Below the pieces are notes generated by a model. It had not been told where the DNA came from and did no database searches. It saw only the letters and a program-made list of their open reading frames with translations. Source: Roseivirga ehrenbergii (lineage in GTDB: Bacteria > Bacteroidota > Bacteroidia > Cytophagales > Cyclobacteriaceae). Taken from it: 64,000 bases of DNA. The DNA lies in NCBI RefSeq assembly GCF_001593005.1, contig NZ_LQZQ01000045.1, forward strand, positions 868,001 through 932,000, given 5' to 3'. The translations under genes and the position numbers were made by a program. This document shows, in pieces, positions 54,321-63,047 of the stretch; positions within the stretch are counted from its first letter, which is position 1; the number at the start of each line of letters is the position of its first letter.

Positions 54321-55172
54321 ATGCAGAAAACAACAACACTATTACTGTCATTGCTCTTCATCACCTTATTGGGCTGCGACCAAAAGAAAACTTCTCAGAC
54401 ACCAGTTGAAGCAACTCAGGAAGCTTCGGACAAAATCAAAGTACTGAATGTGGCCACCTTCCACTTTGGTTATACCACAGATGCCAACAAGGTGGATTTT
54501 GACGAAGAAGACCGTAAAACACAGGAAGAAATCCGTACTCTTTCCAAAATGCTAGCCGAGTTTAAACCCACCATTATTTGCATAGAAAACCATCCTCAAT
54601 ATGATGCAGAAATCAATCAGGTATATCAGAAATACTTAAATGATCCATCTCAATTGAACACCAATTATGGCGAAAGAAGCATGGTCGCTTTTGATGTAGC
54701 CAGATTGAATAACGTAGCTCAGTTATATGGAATCGACAGTTATATGGATTACAATTACCTGATCGGAGAGCAGATTATCAACACTATCGACTCCGCCACT
54801 TATAGAGATTACATGAACAACCCATTCAAAGATTCGCCTGAGTTGGCTGAGCTTGACAAGAACTTTGACAAATTACCGCTTTTAGAAAAATTGAGGTTTT
54901 ATAACCATCCCAAAGTTCTTGATTTCAATATCAACATCAATGCAGATAATCTGCTCTATGTTGGCACTGAAGATGGTTTTGAAGGTGCAGACGAGGCGGC
55001 TAAATTCTATCAAAGAAATCTGAGAATTTACTCAAACCTCAACCGAATCCCGATGACTAAAGACGACCGAGTTTTCATTCTTATGGGTGCGGCTCACGCA
55101 TCGTTTTTAAGGGAATTACTGGAAAGAAGCCCAAAATTCGAAATGGTAAATACACTTGATTATTTGAAGTAA
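54321..55172 (+). CDS. DUF5694 family lipoprotein
   Basis: I chose the ATG at 54321 because it yields a lipoprotein signal (MQKTTTLLLSLLFITLLGC, Cys 19) and 283 residues. The protein matches DUF5694 (VLNVATFHFG, KPTIICIENHPQYDAEINQVY, then SMVAFDVARLNNVAQLYGID and VFILMGAAHASFLRELLERSP). These have a TraB/PrgY-like look, with conserved His and Glu, and no tested function. It probably sits on the outer side of the inner membrane or the outer membrane. Confidence 0.8.
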   Translation: MQKTTTLLLSLLFITLLGCDQKKTSQTPVEATQEASDKIKVLNVATFHFGYTTDANKVDFDEEDRKTQEEIRTLSKMLAEFKPTIICIENHPQYDAEINQVYQKYLNDPSQLNTNYGERSMVAFDVARLNNVAQLYGIDSYMDYNYLIGEQIINTIDSATYRDYMNNPFKDSPELAELDKNFDKLPLLEKLRFYNHPKVLDFNININADNLLYVGTEDGFEGADEAAKFYQRNLRIYSNLNRIPMTKDDRVFILMGAAHASFLRELLERSPKFEMVNTLDYLK

Positions 55173-55262
55173 TTAATGATTTATCCATAATAATCAGTAG
55201 CTCAACTCACATTTTAACTATATTTAAAACGATAAAGATATTCTAGCTCGAAAGCCCATCAA

Positions 55263-56063
55263 ATGAAAAGAGTTCTCTCTGTTTGCCTATTGTTTATTTC
55301 AACCCAACTATTAGCCCAGATTCAAACTGAGAGGATTTATGATGATGGGTATGGAGAATTTATTTCGGGAGTTTATACGCTTAAAAGTACAGACTCTAGC
55401 TACTTCTCAGCAGACCTTGAAGTGATTCAGCCTGAGACTATACTCCACCAAACCGACCGCACTGATTATTTAGTGGTAGGTGAACAGCCCATAGTGCTCT
55501 TCAAAAACTTAAACCCAAAAGGAAAGGAAGATATAGCTGGGGTACTCATGAAGAGTTCATTTATTGAAACCATTACAAGTCACCGCAAAAGAGTTCTCAG
55601 GGATTTTTCAAAAGAATGGTCCATTACTCATGAGGTTTGGAGTGAGGTAGTAATTAATGGACAAACGTACTATACGGACATTAAACTTCATGATTTTCTG
55701 GGCTATAACTTCAACTTTTCAGCACAAAAACAAACGCTAACGTTTGTGGCTAAACGATCTGGTTATGACGGCAACTATGATACAGGATATCCTGAAAATT
55801 GGCACTTTATCGTTCTTGACGAAAAGAAGGAAATCATCTTTGACAGTGGTGAATTACTAGATTATCAGTGTAACTGTGAGTTTGGTATTGAACAACTCAG
55901 TGAAAGTAACAATGGCGATTTGATTCATGAAATCTCCAATAATTTGGTTGAGGCGTACTTACACGGCAGTTCCTATAATATGGAAACAAAGCAGCTAGAA
56001 GACGCTTCTGTTCGATTTACTTGGAACGGCAGGATAATGGAGTTTTTGAAAAATAGCAAATGA
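55263..56063 (+). CDS. Secreted protein of unknown function
   Basis: The 266-residue product has a signal peptide (MKRVLSVCLLFISTQLLAQ) and no further membrane segment. Beta-type stretches (YLVVGEQPIVLFKN, VLRDFSKEWSITHEVWSEVVINGQTYYTDIKLHDFLGY) and a Cys pair (QCNCEFG, about residue 201) stand out. No family is recognised. It overlaps the next gene by 4 bp (ATGA), so the two are coupled. Confidence 0.7.
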   Translation: MKRVLSVCLLFISTQLLAQIQTERIYDDGYGEFISGVYTLKSTDSSYFSADLEVIQPETILHQTDRTDYLVVGEQPIVLFKNLNPKGKEDIAGVLMKSSFIETITSHRKRVLRDFSKEWSITHEVWSEVVINGQTYYTDIKLHDFLGYNFNFSAQKQTLTFVAKRSGYDGNYDTGYPENWHFIVLDEKKEIIFDSGELLDYQCNCEFGIEQLSESNNGDLIHEISNNLVEAYLHGSSYNMETKQLEDASVRFTWNGRIMEFLKNSK

Positions 56064-56455
56064 GCAGAGCCAAACTTATCGATTATTACATTGAGAAGTC
56101 TCAAAGTCCGGACTTTCAAATTGACCAAATAAGAAAGGAATTAGAGCCCAATAATATCCCAGAAGAAGACATTAGAGCTATAGTAAAACTGGTTGATAAC
56201 CACATACTCAATAGCGCCTTTACTAAAAACTCAAAAAACAGGTCAACAGAACTTATCATTGCGGGCGCCATCTTGGCTCTTCTTGGTGTCGGGGTAACAA
56301 TTGCCACTTATACGGGTTTAATAAATCTGGGAGACAACTTTTTAGTTGTATATGGCCCATTTTTCGGTGGCGTCTCTATGCTATTTGGAGGTTTAGCACA
56401 GAGAAAAAATAGCAGTTCTAAAATTAGGTCTAACAGACAAAAACTCGATTTATAA
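56060..56455 (+). CDS. Small membrane protein with two TM helices
   Basis: The 131-residue protein has a helical N-terminal part of about 55 residues (SRAKLIDYYIEKSQSPDFQIDQIRKELE; NNIPEEDIRAIVKLVDNHI, resembling a small helical domain with the EEDIRAIV pattern). Two hydrophobic helices follow (STELIIAGAILALLGVGVTIATYTG and VVYGPFFGGVSMLFGGLA). No known family. It is coupled to the secreted gene before it. Confidence 0.7.
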   Translation: MSRAKLIDYYIEKSQSPDFQIDQIRKELEPNNIPEEDIRAIVKLVDNHILNSAFTKNSKNRSTELIIAGAILALLGVGVTIATYTGLINLGDNFLVVYGPFFGGVSMLFGGLAQRKNSSSKIRSNRQKLDL

Positions 56456-56486
56456 ATATCCGCCTTAATCTTCCTTAAATTACCCC

Positions 56487-57584
56487 ATGCTCTTTCTCAT
56501 TGTTCTTGCTGCGTTAATTATTGCCTTTGTGCTCTTTCTCAATTTCAATCCACAATTTGGAGGCAAGATTACGAAAGCGCACAAAGCTCGTTATGCCCAA
56601 TCCAAGCAATGGGATGGCAAGAAATTCGTAAACGAAACTTTGACCGAAATGGATATGAGCTTTGGTTCCATGATTGGCTTAATTAAGGAACAGTTTACGG
56701 ACAGTCATTTGCGAAAACCAAAGCAGCCCATCCCCATTATGCCCTTCGACAGTGCTACATGGAAAAGTGAGTCAGAAAAACCAAAATTTGTATGGTATGG
56801 CCACTCGGTGGTGCTACTTCAATTAGACGGAAAGAGCATCCTTATCGATCCAATGCTTGGCCCCGACACTTCACCTATCGCTCCTTTCAAAACCAAACGT
56901 TTTAGCGAAAACACTTTAGAGCTCATCGACCAATTACCACAGCTTGACGCCATACTACTTACGCATGACCATTACGACCACCTTGACTTAGCAAGTATAA
57001 AGAAGTTAAAATCGAAAGTGGATACTTGGTTTGTGGCATTGGGTGTGGCGCGGCATTTAGAAGCTTGGGGTATTTCAAGTGATCAAATCACTGAATTCGA
57101 TTGGTGGGACAATCTTGAATTCGATGGAATTTCCATAACCTTCACTCCTTCTCGTCACTTCTCTGGCCGTGGCTTAACCGATAGGGCCAAATCACTTTGG
57201 GGAGGCTGGGTTTTTAAAACGCCAACACATTCAATTTACTGGACAGGCGATAGCGGTGAAAGCAATGCCTTTAAAACGGTAGGCGAAAAATTAGGTCCGT
57301 TTGATTGGGCTTTTGTGGAATGCGGCCAATACAACGAGCGATGGCATGCCATTCACATGTTCCCTGAAGAAGCGGTTCAAGCGGCATTAGATTCTAAATC
57401 AAATATCATGATCCCTGTGCACTGGGCTGGTTTTCCTCTGTCTTTGCACACATGGAAAGACCCTATTGAACGCTGTATGGCAGAAGCTAAAACCAAAGCA
57501 CAGAAAACATGTACGCCTCAAATCGGGCAAATCATTACTATGGGCGAAGAAGCGACAGGAGAATGGTGGAAAACACTTGAATAG
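56487..57584 (+). CDS. MBL-fold hydrolase, NAPE-PLD/UlaG-like
   Basis: The 365-residue protein begins with a hydrophobic helix (MLFLIVLAALIIAFVLFLNF), so it is likely anchored in the membrane. The metallo-beta-lactamase fold follows: VWYGHSVVLLQLDGKSILIDPMLG, LLTHDHYDHLD with the HxHxDH metal site, TPSRHFSGRGL, YWTGDSGE with the metal-bridging Asp, and a final IPVHWAGF. This series matches the N-acyl-phosphatidylethanolamine phospholipase D / RomA group. A phosphodiesterase role on lipids is possible. A choline-type transporter gene follows 11 bp later. Confidence 0.85.
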   Translation: MLFLIVLAALIIAFVLFLNFNPQFGGKITKAHKARYAQSKQWDGKKFVNETLTEMDMSFGSMIGLIKEQFTDSHLRKPKQPIPIMPFDSATWKSESEKPKFVWYGHSVVLLQLDGKSILIDPMLGPDTSPIAPFKTKRFSENTLELIDQLPQLDAILLTHDHYDHLDLASIKKLKSKVDTWFVALGVARHLEAWGISSDQITEFDWWDNLEFDGISITFTPSRHFSGRGLTDRAKSLWGGWVFKTPTHSIYWTGDSGESNAFKTVGEKLGPFDWAFVECGQYNERWHAIHMFPEEAVQAALDSKSNIMIPVHWAGFPLSLHTWKDPIERCMAEAKTKAQKTCTPQIGQIITMGEEATGEWWKTLE

Positions 57585-57595
57585 ACTTTAAGGGT

Positions 57596-59179
57596 TTGTC
57601 TAAATCCATTATCTTCAAAACAAAAACAGTTATCCAAAAGCAAGATCCCCCAATAAGGTCCCTCTTTAAAAGCTTCAGACATCAAGTATTTTGGCCACCC
57701 TTTATTCTGCTTTTGGTGGCGCTCATTTATAGTTTGGTAGATGTAGAGCACTTCCTAGCAACCACTACCAATATCAATAATTTTATTCTGGATAAGTTTG
57801 GTTGGCTTTTCAGCTTGGGCACCTTAATGATGCTCCTCACCTGCCTGATTATATTTTTTCACCCCATTTCGAAAAGAAGAATTGGCGGAGAAGGCGCCAA
57901 ACCCTTACTTACTAAATGGCGATGGTTTTCAATCGTTATCTGCACCACCATTGCCACGGGCATTATATTTTGGGGAACAGCTGAACCCATCTTCCATGTC
58001 ATGTCACCACCCAGTTTTAGTGGCGTTGAAGCCAATACTCCGGCAGCAGGTAGTTATGCATTGTCTGTAATGTATTTGCACTGGACGTTTACACCTTATG
58101 CCATTTACACCATTCCGGCCATCATGTTTGCCTTGGCTTTTTATAATGAAAAAAGAGCCTTTAGCCTAAAATCTACCCTTTACCCTTTTATAGGCCCAAA
58201 CCGGCATAAATGGTTGGGCATTGGCATTGATAGCATTTGTCTATACGCTTTAGTAGCTGGTATGGCTGCCTCATTGGGTGCTGGAATTCTTACCCTTTCT
58301 GGGGGAATAAATAACCTCTTCGGTTACCAATCCGACTTGGTTTTACTCATTATCACTTTCTTTATTGTAGGCGCTTTTGTTATTTCTGCCATTACGGGTT
58401 TAATGAAGGGGATTAGACTTTTATCGGACATCAACATTCGAATTTTCATTGTCCTAGCCATTTTTATTTTTGTGTTTGGTCCTACGGGAAGTATTTTGAT
58501 TCAGAGTATTAAATCACTTGGACTCTATTTTCAGAACTTGCCAGAGTTCAGCCTTATTTCGGTGCTCCACCCTGATGACCCGTGGCCAAAAAGTTGGACA
58601 TCGTTTAACTGGGCAAACTGGCTGGCCTGGGCACCCATCACTGCCCTCTTTCTTGGGCGATTGAGTTATGGCTATACCGTAAAACAGTTCATGATCGTCA
58701 ACTGGATTTTACCTAGCCTGTTTGGCGTAATTTGGATGTCCATTTTTAGTGGGACAGCCATCGATATGCAAATCAACCAAGGCATTGGTTTGGGTAAACT
58801 ATTAGAAGCAGCAGGGCCAGAATCTATCATTTATCGGGTATTTGAAGAATTGCCCTGGAGTAATATTGTGGCCATAGTGTTTCTATTTACCGCTTTTCTG
58901 TCCTACGTCACCGCAGCAGACTCGAATACCGAAGCTATGGGTGGTATCAGTTCATCGGGTATTTCACCAGAAGCCCCTTCACCACCCATTTTTATTAAAA
59001 TCATTTGGGGTTTGACGATTGGTGCCGTGGCCTTTGTTATGGTGAGTATGGCAGGCATTGACGGTATAAAAATGCTCTCCAATTTAGGCGGATTACCTGC
59101 TTTGCTCCTCATTATCGCGGTAAATCTAGGGCTGTTGAAAGTGCTTTTCTTTTCGAAAAAGAAGAGCGCTAATGCTTAG
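57596..59179 (+). CDS. BCCT family betaine/choline/carnitine transporter
   Basis: The 527-residue protein has 12 hydrophobic segments and the BCCT signatures: FWGTAEPIFH (fourth helix), the Trp-rich TSFNWANWLAWAPITALFLGRLSYGYTVKQF segment, and a FTAFLSYVTAADSNTEAM region. It probably imports a quaternary ammonium compound such as glycine betaine, carnitine or choline, using Na+ or H+. The start is a TTG at 57596, 11 bp after the MBL gene. No ATG lies nearby, so co-transcription and coupling are likely. Confidence 0.88.
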   Translation: MSKSIIFKTKTVIQKQDPPIRSLFKSFRHQVFWPPFILLLVALIYSLVDVEHFLATTTNINNFILDKFGWLFSLGTLMMLLTCLIIFFHPISKRRIGGEGAKPLLTKWRWFSIVICTTIATGIIFWGTAEPIFHVMSPPSFSGVEANTPAAGSYALSVMYLHWTFTPYAIYTIPAIMFALAFYNEKRAFSLKSTLYPFIGPNRHKWLGIGIDSICLYALVAGMAASLGAGILTLSGGINNLFGYQSDLVLLIITFFIVGAFVISAITGLMKGIRLLSDINIRIFIVLAIFIFVFGPTGSILIQSIKSLGLYFQNLPEFSLISVLHPDDPWPKSWTSFNWANWLAWAPITALFLGRLSYGYTVKQFMIVNWILPSLFGVIWMSIFSGTAIDMQINQGIGLGKLLEAAGPESIIYRVFEELPWSNIVAIVFLFTAFLSYVTAADSNTEAMGGISSSGISPEAPSPPIFIKIIWGLTIGAVAFVMVSMAGIDGIKMLSNLGGLPALLLIIAVNLGLLKVLFFSKKKSANA

Positions 59180-59269
59180 CTTGAAATGCCTGAATAAGGC
59201 CGTTTTCTCTCCCTGACGCAGGAAGGGTCTAAATTTTAAAAATCACTCTAAAAGAATACCTATTCGTTT

Positions 59270-59277
59270 TACCTTTG
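59270..59277 (+). promoter_or_regulatory. Putative -7 element of the DUF2279 gene, leaderless
   Basis: TACCTTTG ends 4 nt before the ATG at 59282, the shortest spacing type seen in this window. No convincing -33 TTG. Confidence 0.5.
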
Positions 59278-59281
59278 CACC

Positions 59282-60157
59282 ATGCGCTTGACTGCCCTTT
59301 TACTATTCTCATTTCTCCTCACAGCAAAAGCGCATGCCTTCCAAAATGATAGCATCCCAAATAAACGGCTAAACACAGTTCTGACTGTTAGTGGCGTTAC
59401 TTACGGGGCAACATTAATTGGGCTCAGTCAGGTTTGGTATAAAGAGCAAGGCTTCGAAAAATTTAAGTTTTTCAATGACAATGCCGAATGGCATCAGGTA
59501 GATAAATTTGGGCATTTCTATTCTACCTATCAGTTTTCGCGTATTGGAGATGGACTTTTGCAATGGGCAGGTGTTGAAGAGAAAAAAGCTGCTTTTTGGG
59601 CGAGTGTGGCTGGAACTGGATTACTCATTCCTATCGAAATACTGGACGGATTTTCACCTGATTTCGGTTTTTCTTATGGCGACATGATCGCCAATACAGC
59701 TGGTTCTGCCTTCTTCCTAGGGCAAGATTTACTTTGGAACGAGCAACGTATAAAACCCAAGTTCTCCTTTCACCGAACAGCCTTAGCGCAGCAAAGCCGA
59801 CACCTTTTAGGCAATGGGCTGGCAGAAGAACTCTTTAAGGATTACAATGGCCAAACCTATTGGTTCAGTATAGATATTCATGCTTTCGCCAAGCAATCCA
59901 ATTTCCCGAAATGGCTGAACTTGGGCCTTGGTTTTGGGGCGGAAAACATGATTCGCGCGCGAGTTGTCCAAAACGATCAGGCTGGCTTTAACAGTTACCG
60001 TCAGCTTTACTTGGGCATAGATTTCGACCTTTCTTACATTGAAACTGATAAAAAGTGGCTCAAAACGCTGCTCTTTATCTTAGATGGTATTCACCTGCCT
60101 GCCCCAGCCTTCGAGTTTAATTCGAAGAAGTCGAAGATGCATTGGTTTTTTTATTGA
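59282..60157 (+). CDS. DUF2279 (YfiM-like) secreted protein
   Basis: The 291-residue protein has a signal peptide (MRLTALLLFSFLLTAKAHA), then the DUF2279 pattern: NDNAEWHQVDKFGHFYSTYQFSR, with an invariant-looking HxxDKxGH, and FSPDFGFSYGDMIANTAGSAFFLGQ. A C-terminal part (about 180-291) has barrel-like strands (YWFSIDIHAFAKQSNFPKWLNLGLGFG, then LYLGIDFDLSYIE). The function is unknown. The promoter is 4 nt before its ATG. Confidence 0.82.
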   Translation: MRLTALLLFSFLLTAKAHAFQNDSIPNKRLNTVLTVSGVTYGATLIGLSQVWYKEQGFEKFKFFNDNAEWHQVDKFGHFYSTYQFSRIGDGLLQWAGVEEKKAAFWASVAGTGLLIPIEILDGFSPDFGFSYGDMIANTAGSAFFLGQDLLWNEQRIKPKFSFHRTALAQQSRHLLGNGLAEELFKDYNGQTYWFSIDIHAFAKQSNFPKWLNLGLGFGAENMIRARVVQNDQAGFNSYRQLYLGIDFDLSYIETDKKWLKTLLFILDGIHLPAPAFEFNSKKSKMHWFFY

Positions 60158-60281
60158 GTTGAAAATAGTAGGATTTTAATTTCAACAAACATCACTTACG
60201 CATTGATTTAAATAATTCAAGCATAGCGTAATATATTCGTTAGAATATGAGTTATTTAACCATCAGCCTTAATAAACCATC

Positions 60282-61148
60282 ATGAAAACTCTTAAATACG
60301 GCTTGCTTTTACTCTCTTTGGCATGCATATCATGTCACCATGATCCGGAAGAACTCCCCTCTCCAAAATATGATTCAGAAGTAGCCACAGAAATTATTGC
60401 CGAGTTTATTGATGATGACATTGAGAAAATGGTACTCTCACAACTCTTCAACTTTACACTCACTCGTGGTGTGGCAGCAGGAACCCAGACCCATGAATTA
60501 AACAACCCTTATGAATTCCGAACCCGTTGCGCAGTAAAAACCACAACCAACAACAATACGCAAGTGGTGATTGATTTTGGCGCAGGCTGTAGGGATGAAA
60601 TGGGCAGGTTCAGGGCTGGCAAAGTGACCGCAAACCTCTTCGAAAGAAAAGAAAATGTTTTTGGAAGGGTGGAAATCACACTAGAAAACTATCAATACGA
60701 AAGTGTATTGGTAACTGGCAATAGAACAATAACAAACAACCGAGATACGCACAGGCAGTATGCTGAAATTCAATCAACAGTTGATGATGGTATTCTAACC
60801 TTCGATGACCTCAGTACTTACACTTACAATTCTGAAAGAAACACTACATGGGACTTTACAGACCAAGCAGAAACCGAATTTTACTTCGTTACTGAATTCA
60901 CGAAGTCAGGAATTAATCGAAACAACATCAGTTTCGAGAGTGCCTCTTTCACGCAGATCACCTACAACTCCAATTGTTTTAAAACAGGAATTGGACAAAT
61001 GACTGGTGGACAATTCAGAATAAGTAGTGAAGAGACGAACAAAACCATTGAGTTCAAACCTCAACACTGTAGTCCACAAGCCTTTGTCTCAGTAGGCGAT
61101 GCAGCACCTTACCCGATAGATTTAAGCGAATTGTTTATTAACCATTAA
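60282..61148 (+). CDS. Lipoprotein of unknown function
   Basis: The 288-residue product has a lipoprotein signal (MKTLKYGLLLLSLACISC, Cys 18) with CHHDPEELP next. It is rich in Thr and Asn (TTTNNNTQVVIDFGAGC, SVLVTGNRTITNNRDTHRQ) and probably a beta-sheet protein. Four to five Cys residues, including ones near 83, 98, 243 and 273, may pair. No family is recognised. It is followed by the rnpB promoter. Confidence 0.72.
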   Translation: MKTLKYGLLLLSLACISCHHDPEELPSPKYDSEVATEIIAEFIDDDIEKMVLSQLFNFTLTRGVAAGTQTHELNNPYEFRTRCAVKTTTNNNTQVVIDFGAGCRDEMGRFRAGKVTANLFERKENVFGRVEITLENYQYESVLVTGNRTITNNRDTHRQYAEIQSTVDDGILTFDDLSTYTYNSERNTTWDFTDQAETEFYFVTEFTKSGINRNNISFESASFTQITYNSNCFKTGIGQMTGGQFRISSEETNKTIEFKPQHCSPQAFVSVGDAAPYPIDLSELFINH

Positions 61149-61171
61149 AAGGTCAATTCACAATACTTCCC

Positions 61172-61179
61172 TACCTTTG
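61172..61179 (+). promoter_or_regulatory. Putative -7 element of rnpB
   Basis: TACCTTTG ends 5 nt before the predicted 5' end of RNase P RNA (61185), the correct distance for a Bacteroidota -7 box. Confidence 0.65.
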
Positions 61180-61184
61180 CTACC

Positions 61185-61517
61185 GATACAAGCCACCTTA
61201 TCGCTGCGACTAGAGTAATCGAAATCGGAGAGGAAAGTCCGGGCACCATAGGGAAGCATAGCGGCTAACGGCCGTCACTTCAAATTCGATTCTTCGGGTT
61301 TGGAGTAGGACAAGTGCAACAGAAAGTATGTACAGGTAATGCTGTAGTGAAACCAGGTAAACTCTATGCGGTGAAATGTCACATATACCTGCTTTTGAGG
61401 GTTCCCGCCCAATGCAGGAGGGTAGGCAGATGGACCCCGCCAGTAATGACGGGGCTAGATAAATGATAAGGGCCTTGACCTAGTTAAGGAACAGAACCCG
61501 GCTTATCGGCTTGTATC
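61185..61517 (+). ncRNA. rnpB: RNase P RNA, bacterial class A
   Basis: The roughly 333-nt RNA is bounded by a perfect P1 stem (GATACAAGCC at 61185-61194 with GGCTTGTATC at 61508-61517). Conserved segments are visible: GAGGAAAGTCCGGGCACCATAG (P4 5' strand region), CGGCTAACGGCCG, GGGTAGGCAGATGGACCCCG and ACAGAACCCGGCTTAT (P4 3' strand). It is the ribozyme that trims the 5' ends of tRNAs. The T-run after P1 acts as terminator. It was missed by protein-coding analysis and lies free between two plus-strand genes. Confidence 0.97.
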
Positions 61518-61653
61518 TTTTTTTTCTTCTTTGGCTTTATATCAGTAATCCGCGTATAATTCCATTTGAGTTCTAAGCAGAAACATTAATTTCGCTTATT
61601 GTTGGCACGAAGAATGTCAATCTAATTTTTCCAAAATACTAACCCACCAGAAA
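61518..61653. promoter_or_regulatory. Regulator upstream region, with possible half sigma-54 site
   Basis: TTGGCACG at 61602-61609 matches the -24 part of a sigma-54 promoter, but the -12 part 4 bp later (ATGTC instead of TTGCW) is poor. No standard TAnnTTTG box is seen before the gene. Weak evidence. Confidence 0.25.
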
Positions 61654-62808
61654 ATGGCAAAAATTCTAATCATCGATGACGAACAAAGTATCCGCAGCAC
61701 CTTGCGCGAAATTCTTGAATACGAAAACTACACCATCGATGAAGCCAAAGACGGCCAGGAAGGTTTAGAAAAACTGATTGCCGACAAATATGACATTGCG
61801 CTTTGCGATGTTAAAATGCCTAAAATGGACGGTATTGAGCTTTTGGAGCGTGTTCAGATGGCGGGTATCGACACCCAGTTCATTATGATTTCGGCACATG
61901 GCACTATCGAAACGGCCGTGGACGCCACCAAAATGGGTGCTTTTGACTTTGTTCCGAAGCCACCAGATTTGAACCGACTTTTGCTTACGGTAAAAAATGC
62001 GCTAGAAAAATCATCTTTAGTAACAGAAACTAAAACCCTCAAAAAACGACTTTCCAAAAAGTATGAAATGGTGGGCGAATCCGCTGCTTTGAAAGACATT
62101 ATTGAAATGATGGACAAGGTAGGCCCTACCGATGCCCGTGTTTTGATTACTGGTCCAAATGGAACCGGGAAGGAATTGGTCGCCCATGGAGTTCATGAAA
62201 GAAGTAATCGCGCAAAAGCACCATTTGTAGAAGTCAACTGCGCTGCAATTCCTTCTGAATTGATTGAAAGTGAATTGTTTGGGCATGAAAAAGGGTCCTT
62301 TACTTCTGCGATCAAACAGCGCATTGGCAAATTTGAACAGGCCAATGACGGCACACTTTTCTTGGATGAAATTGGCGATATGAGCCTTTCGGCACAGGCT
62401 AAAGTATTGCGTGCCTTACAGGAACATAGAATCACTCGTGTAGGCGGTGACAAAGACATTAATGTGAATGTTCGTGTATTGGCTGCCACCAATAAAGACT
62501 TAAAAAAGGAAATTGCTGAAGGTCGTTTTCGCGAAGATTTGTATCACCGCTTGGGCGTAATTCTTATTGCTGTACCTGCCTTGAAAGACAGAAAAGAAGA
62601 TATTCCGCTTTTGGTAGATAAATTTCTGCAAGACATTGCCAACGAATATGGAAACAAAAAGAAGGCAATTGAAGATAAAGCAATAGAAGAACTTCAAAAA
62701 TACGACTGGTCAGGAAACATTCGCGAATTACGCAATGTAACCGAACGTTTGATCATTATGGCTGGTGATGTGATAGGTGCCGAAGATGTGAAAAAGTATC
62801 TGATTTAA
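61654..62808 (+). CDS. Response regulator with AAA+ (NtrC-like) domain, no DNA-binding domain
   Basis: The 384-residue protein has a receiver domain (residues 1-118; D8/D9, phospho-acceptor D52, S80, K102) and an NtrC-type AAA+ domain with Walker A GPNGTGKE (168-175) and Walker B LFLDEIGD (235-242). The end is DWSGNIRELRNVTERLIIMAG...KKYLI, with no Fis-type helix-turn-helix. The sigma-54 contact loop is GSFTSA (214-219) instead of GAFTGA. It may still activate sigma-54 from solution like FlrC-type or CtrA-unrelated enhancers without binding DNA, or may have lost that role. No histidine kinase gene is next to it. Confidence 0.88.
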   Translation: MAKILIIDDEQSIRSTLREILEYENYTIDEAKDGQEGLEKLIADKYDIALCDVKMPKMDGIELLERVQMAGIDTQFIMISAHGTIETAVDATKMGAFDFVPKPPDLNRLLLTVKNALEKSSLVTETKTLKKRLSKKYEMVGESAALKDIIEMMDKVGPTDARVLITGPNGTGKELVAHGVHERSNRAKAPFVEVNCAAIPSELIESELFGHEKGSFTSAIKQRIGKFEQANDGTLFLDEIGDMSLSAQAKVLRALQEHRITRVGGDKDINVNVRVLAATNKDLKKEIAEGRFREDLYHRLGVILIAVPALKDRKEDIPLLVDKFLQDIANEYGNKKKAIEDKAIEELQKYDWSGNIRELRNVTERLIIMAGDVIGAEDVKKYLI

Positions 62809-62946
62809 TCAGAATCGCGCTTTCTTCACGTCTTTATTGTACTCCATGTCCGCTTTGGTATAGGCTGGGCATGGGCGCTGCGCACAAGACGAAATGCCTA
62901 AGATTACAACAGCTAACAAAAGGGCTACTAATTTAAAGTTCTTCAT
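62809..62946 (-). CDS. Small lipoprotein, 45 residues
   Basis: The frame encodes a lipoprotein signal (MKNFKLVALLLAVVILGISSC, Cys 21) and a 24-residue mature part ending KKARF, with QRPCPAYTKADMEYN in the middle. It abuts the regulator stop with no gap on the opposite strand. The ATG is preceded by a TTGTGTG stretch, and no strong promoter box is seen. Such short Bacteroidota lipoproteins often go unannotated; the function is unknown. Confidence 0.72.
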   Translation of the reverse strand: MKNFKLVALLLAVVILGISSCAQRPCPAYTKADMEYNKDVKKARF

Positions 62947-63020
62947 CACACAATTTTGAAATAACAAATTTAAAAATTTTCGAGTCTTTCAATAGGAAAA
63001 GCTCAACTTTCAATCAAAAC

Positions 63021-63047
63021 GGGTTGAAATAGATAATATTTCAACCC
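63021..63047 (-). terminator. Terminator overlapping the stop codon of the LuxE-like gene
   Basis: GGGTTGAAATA (63021-63031) and its exact reverse complement (63037-63047) form an 11-bp hairpin with a 5-nt loop. It includes the stop codon (63041-63043) and the last codon of the minus-strand gene. GTTTTGATT follows on the minus strand, a weak T-run. Confidence 0.6.

Noticed and set aside
61602-61618. Sigma-54 promoter before the NtrC-like regulator
   Set aside because: The -24 half (TTGGCACG) is good but the -12 half lacks the GC, so it was kept only as a low-confidence note.
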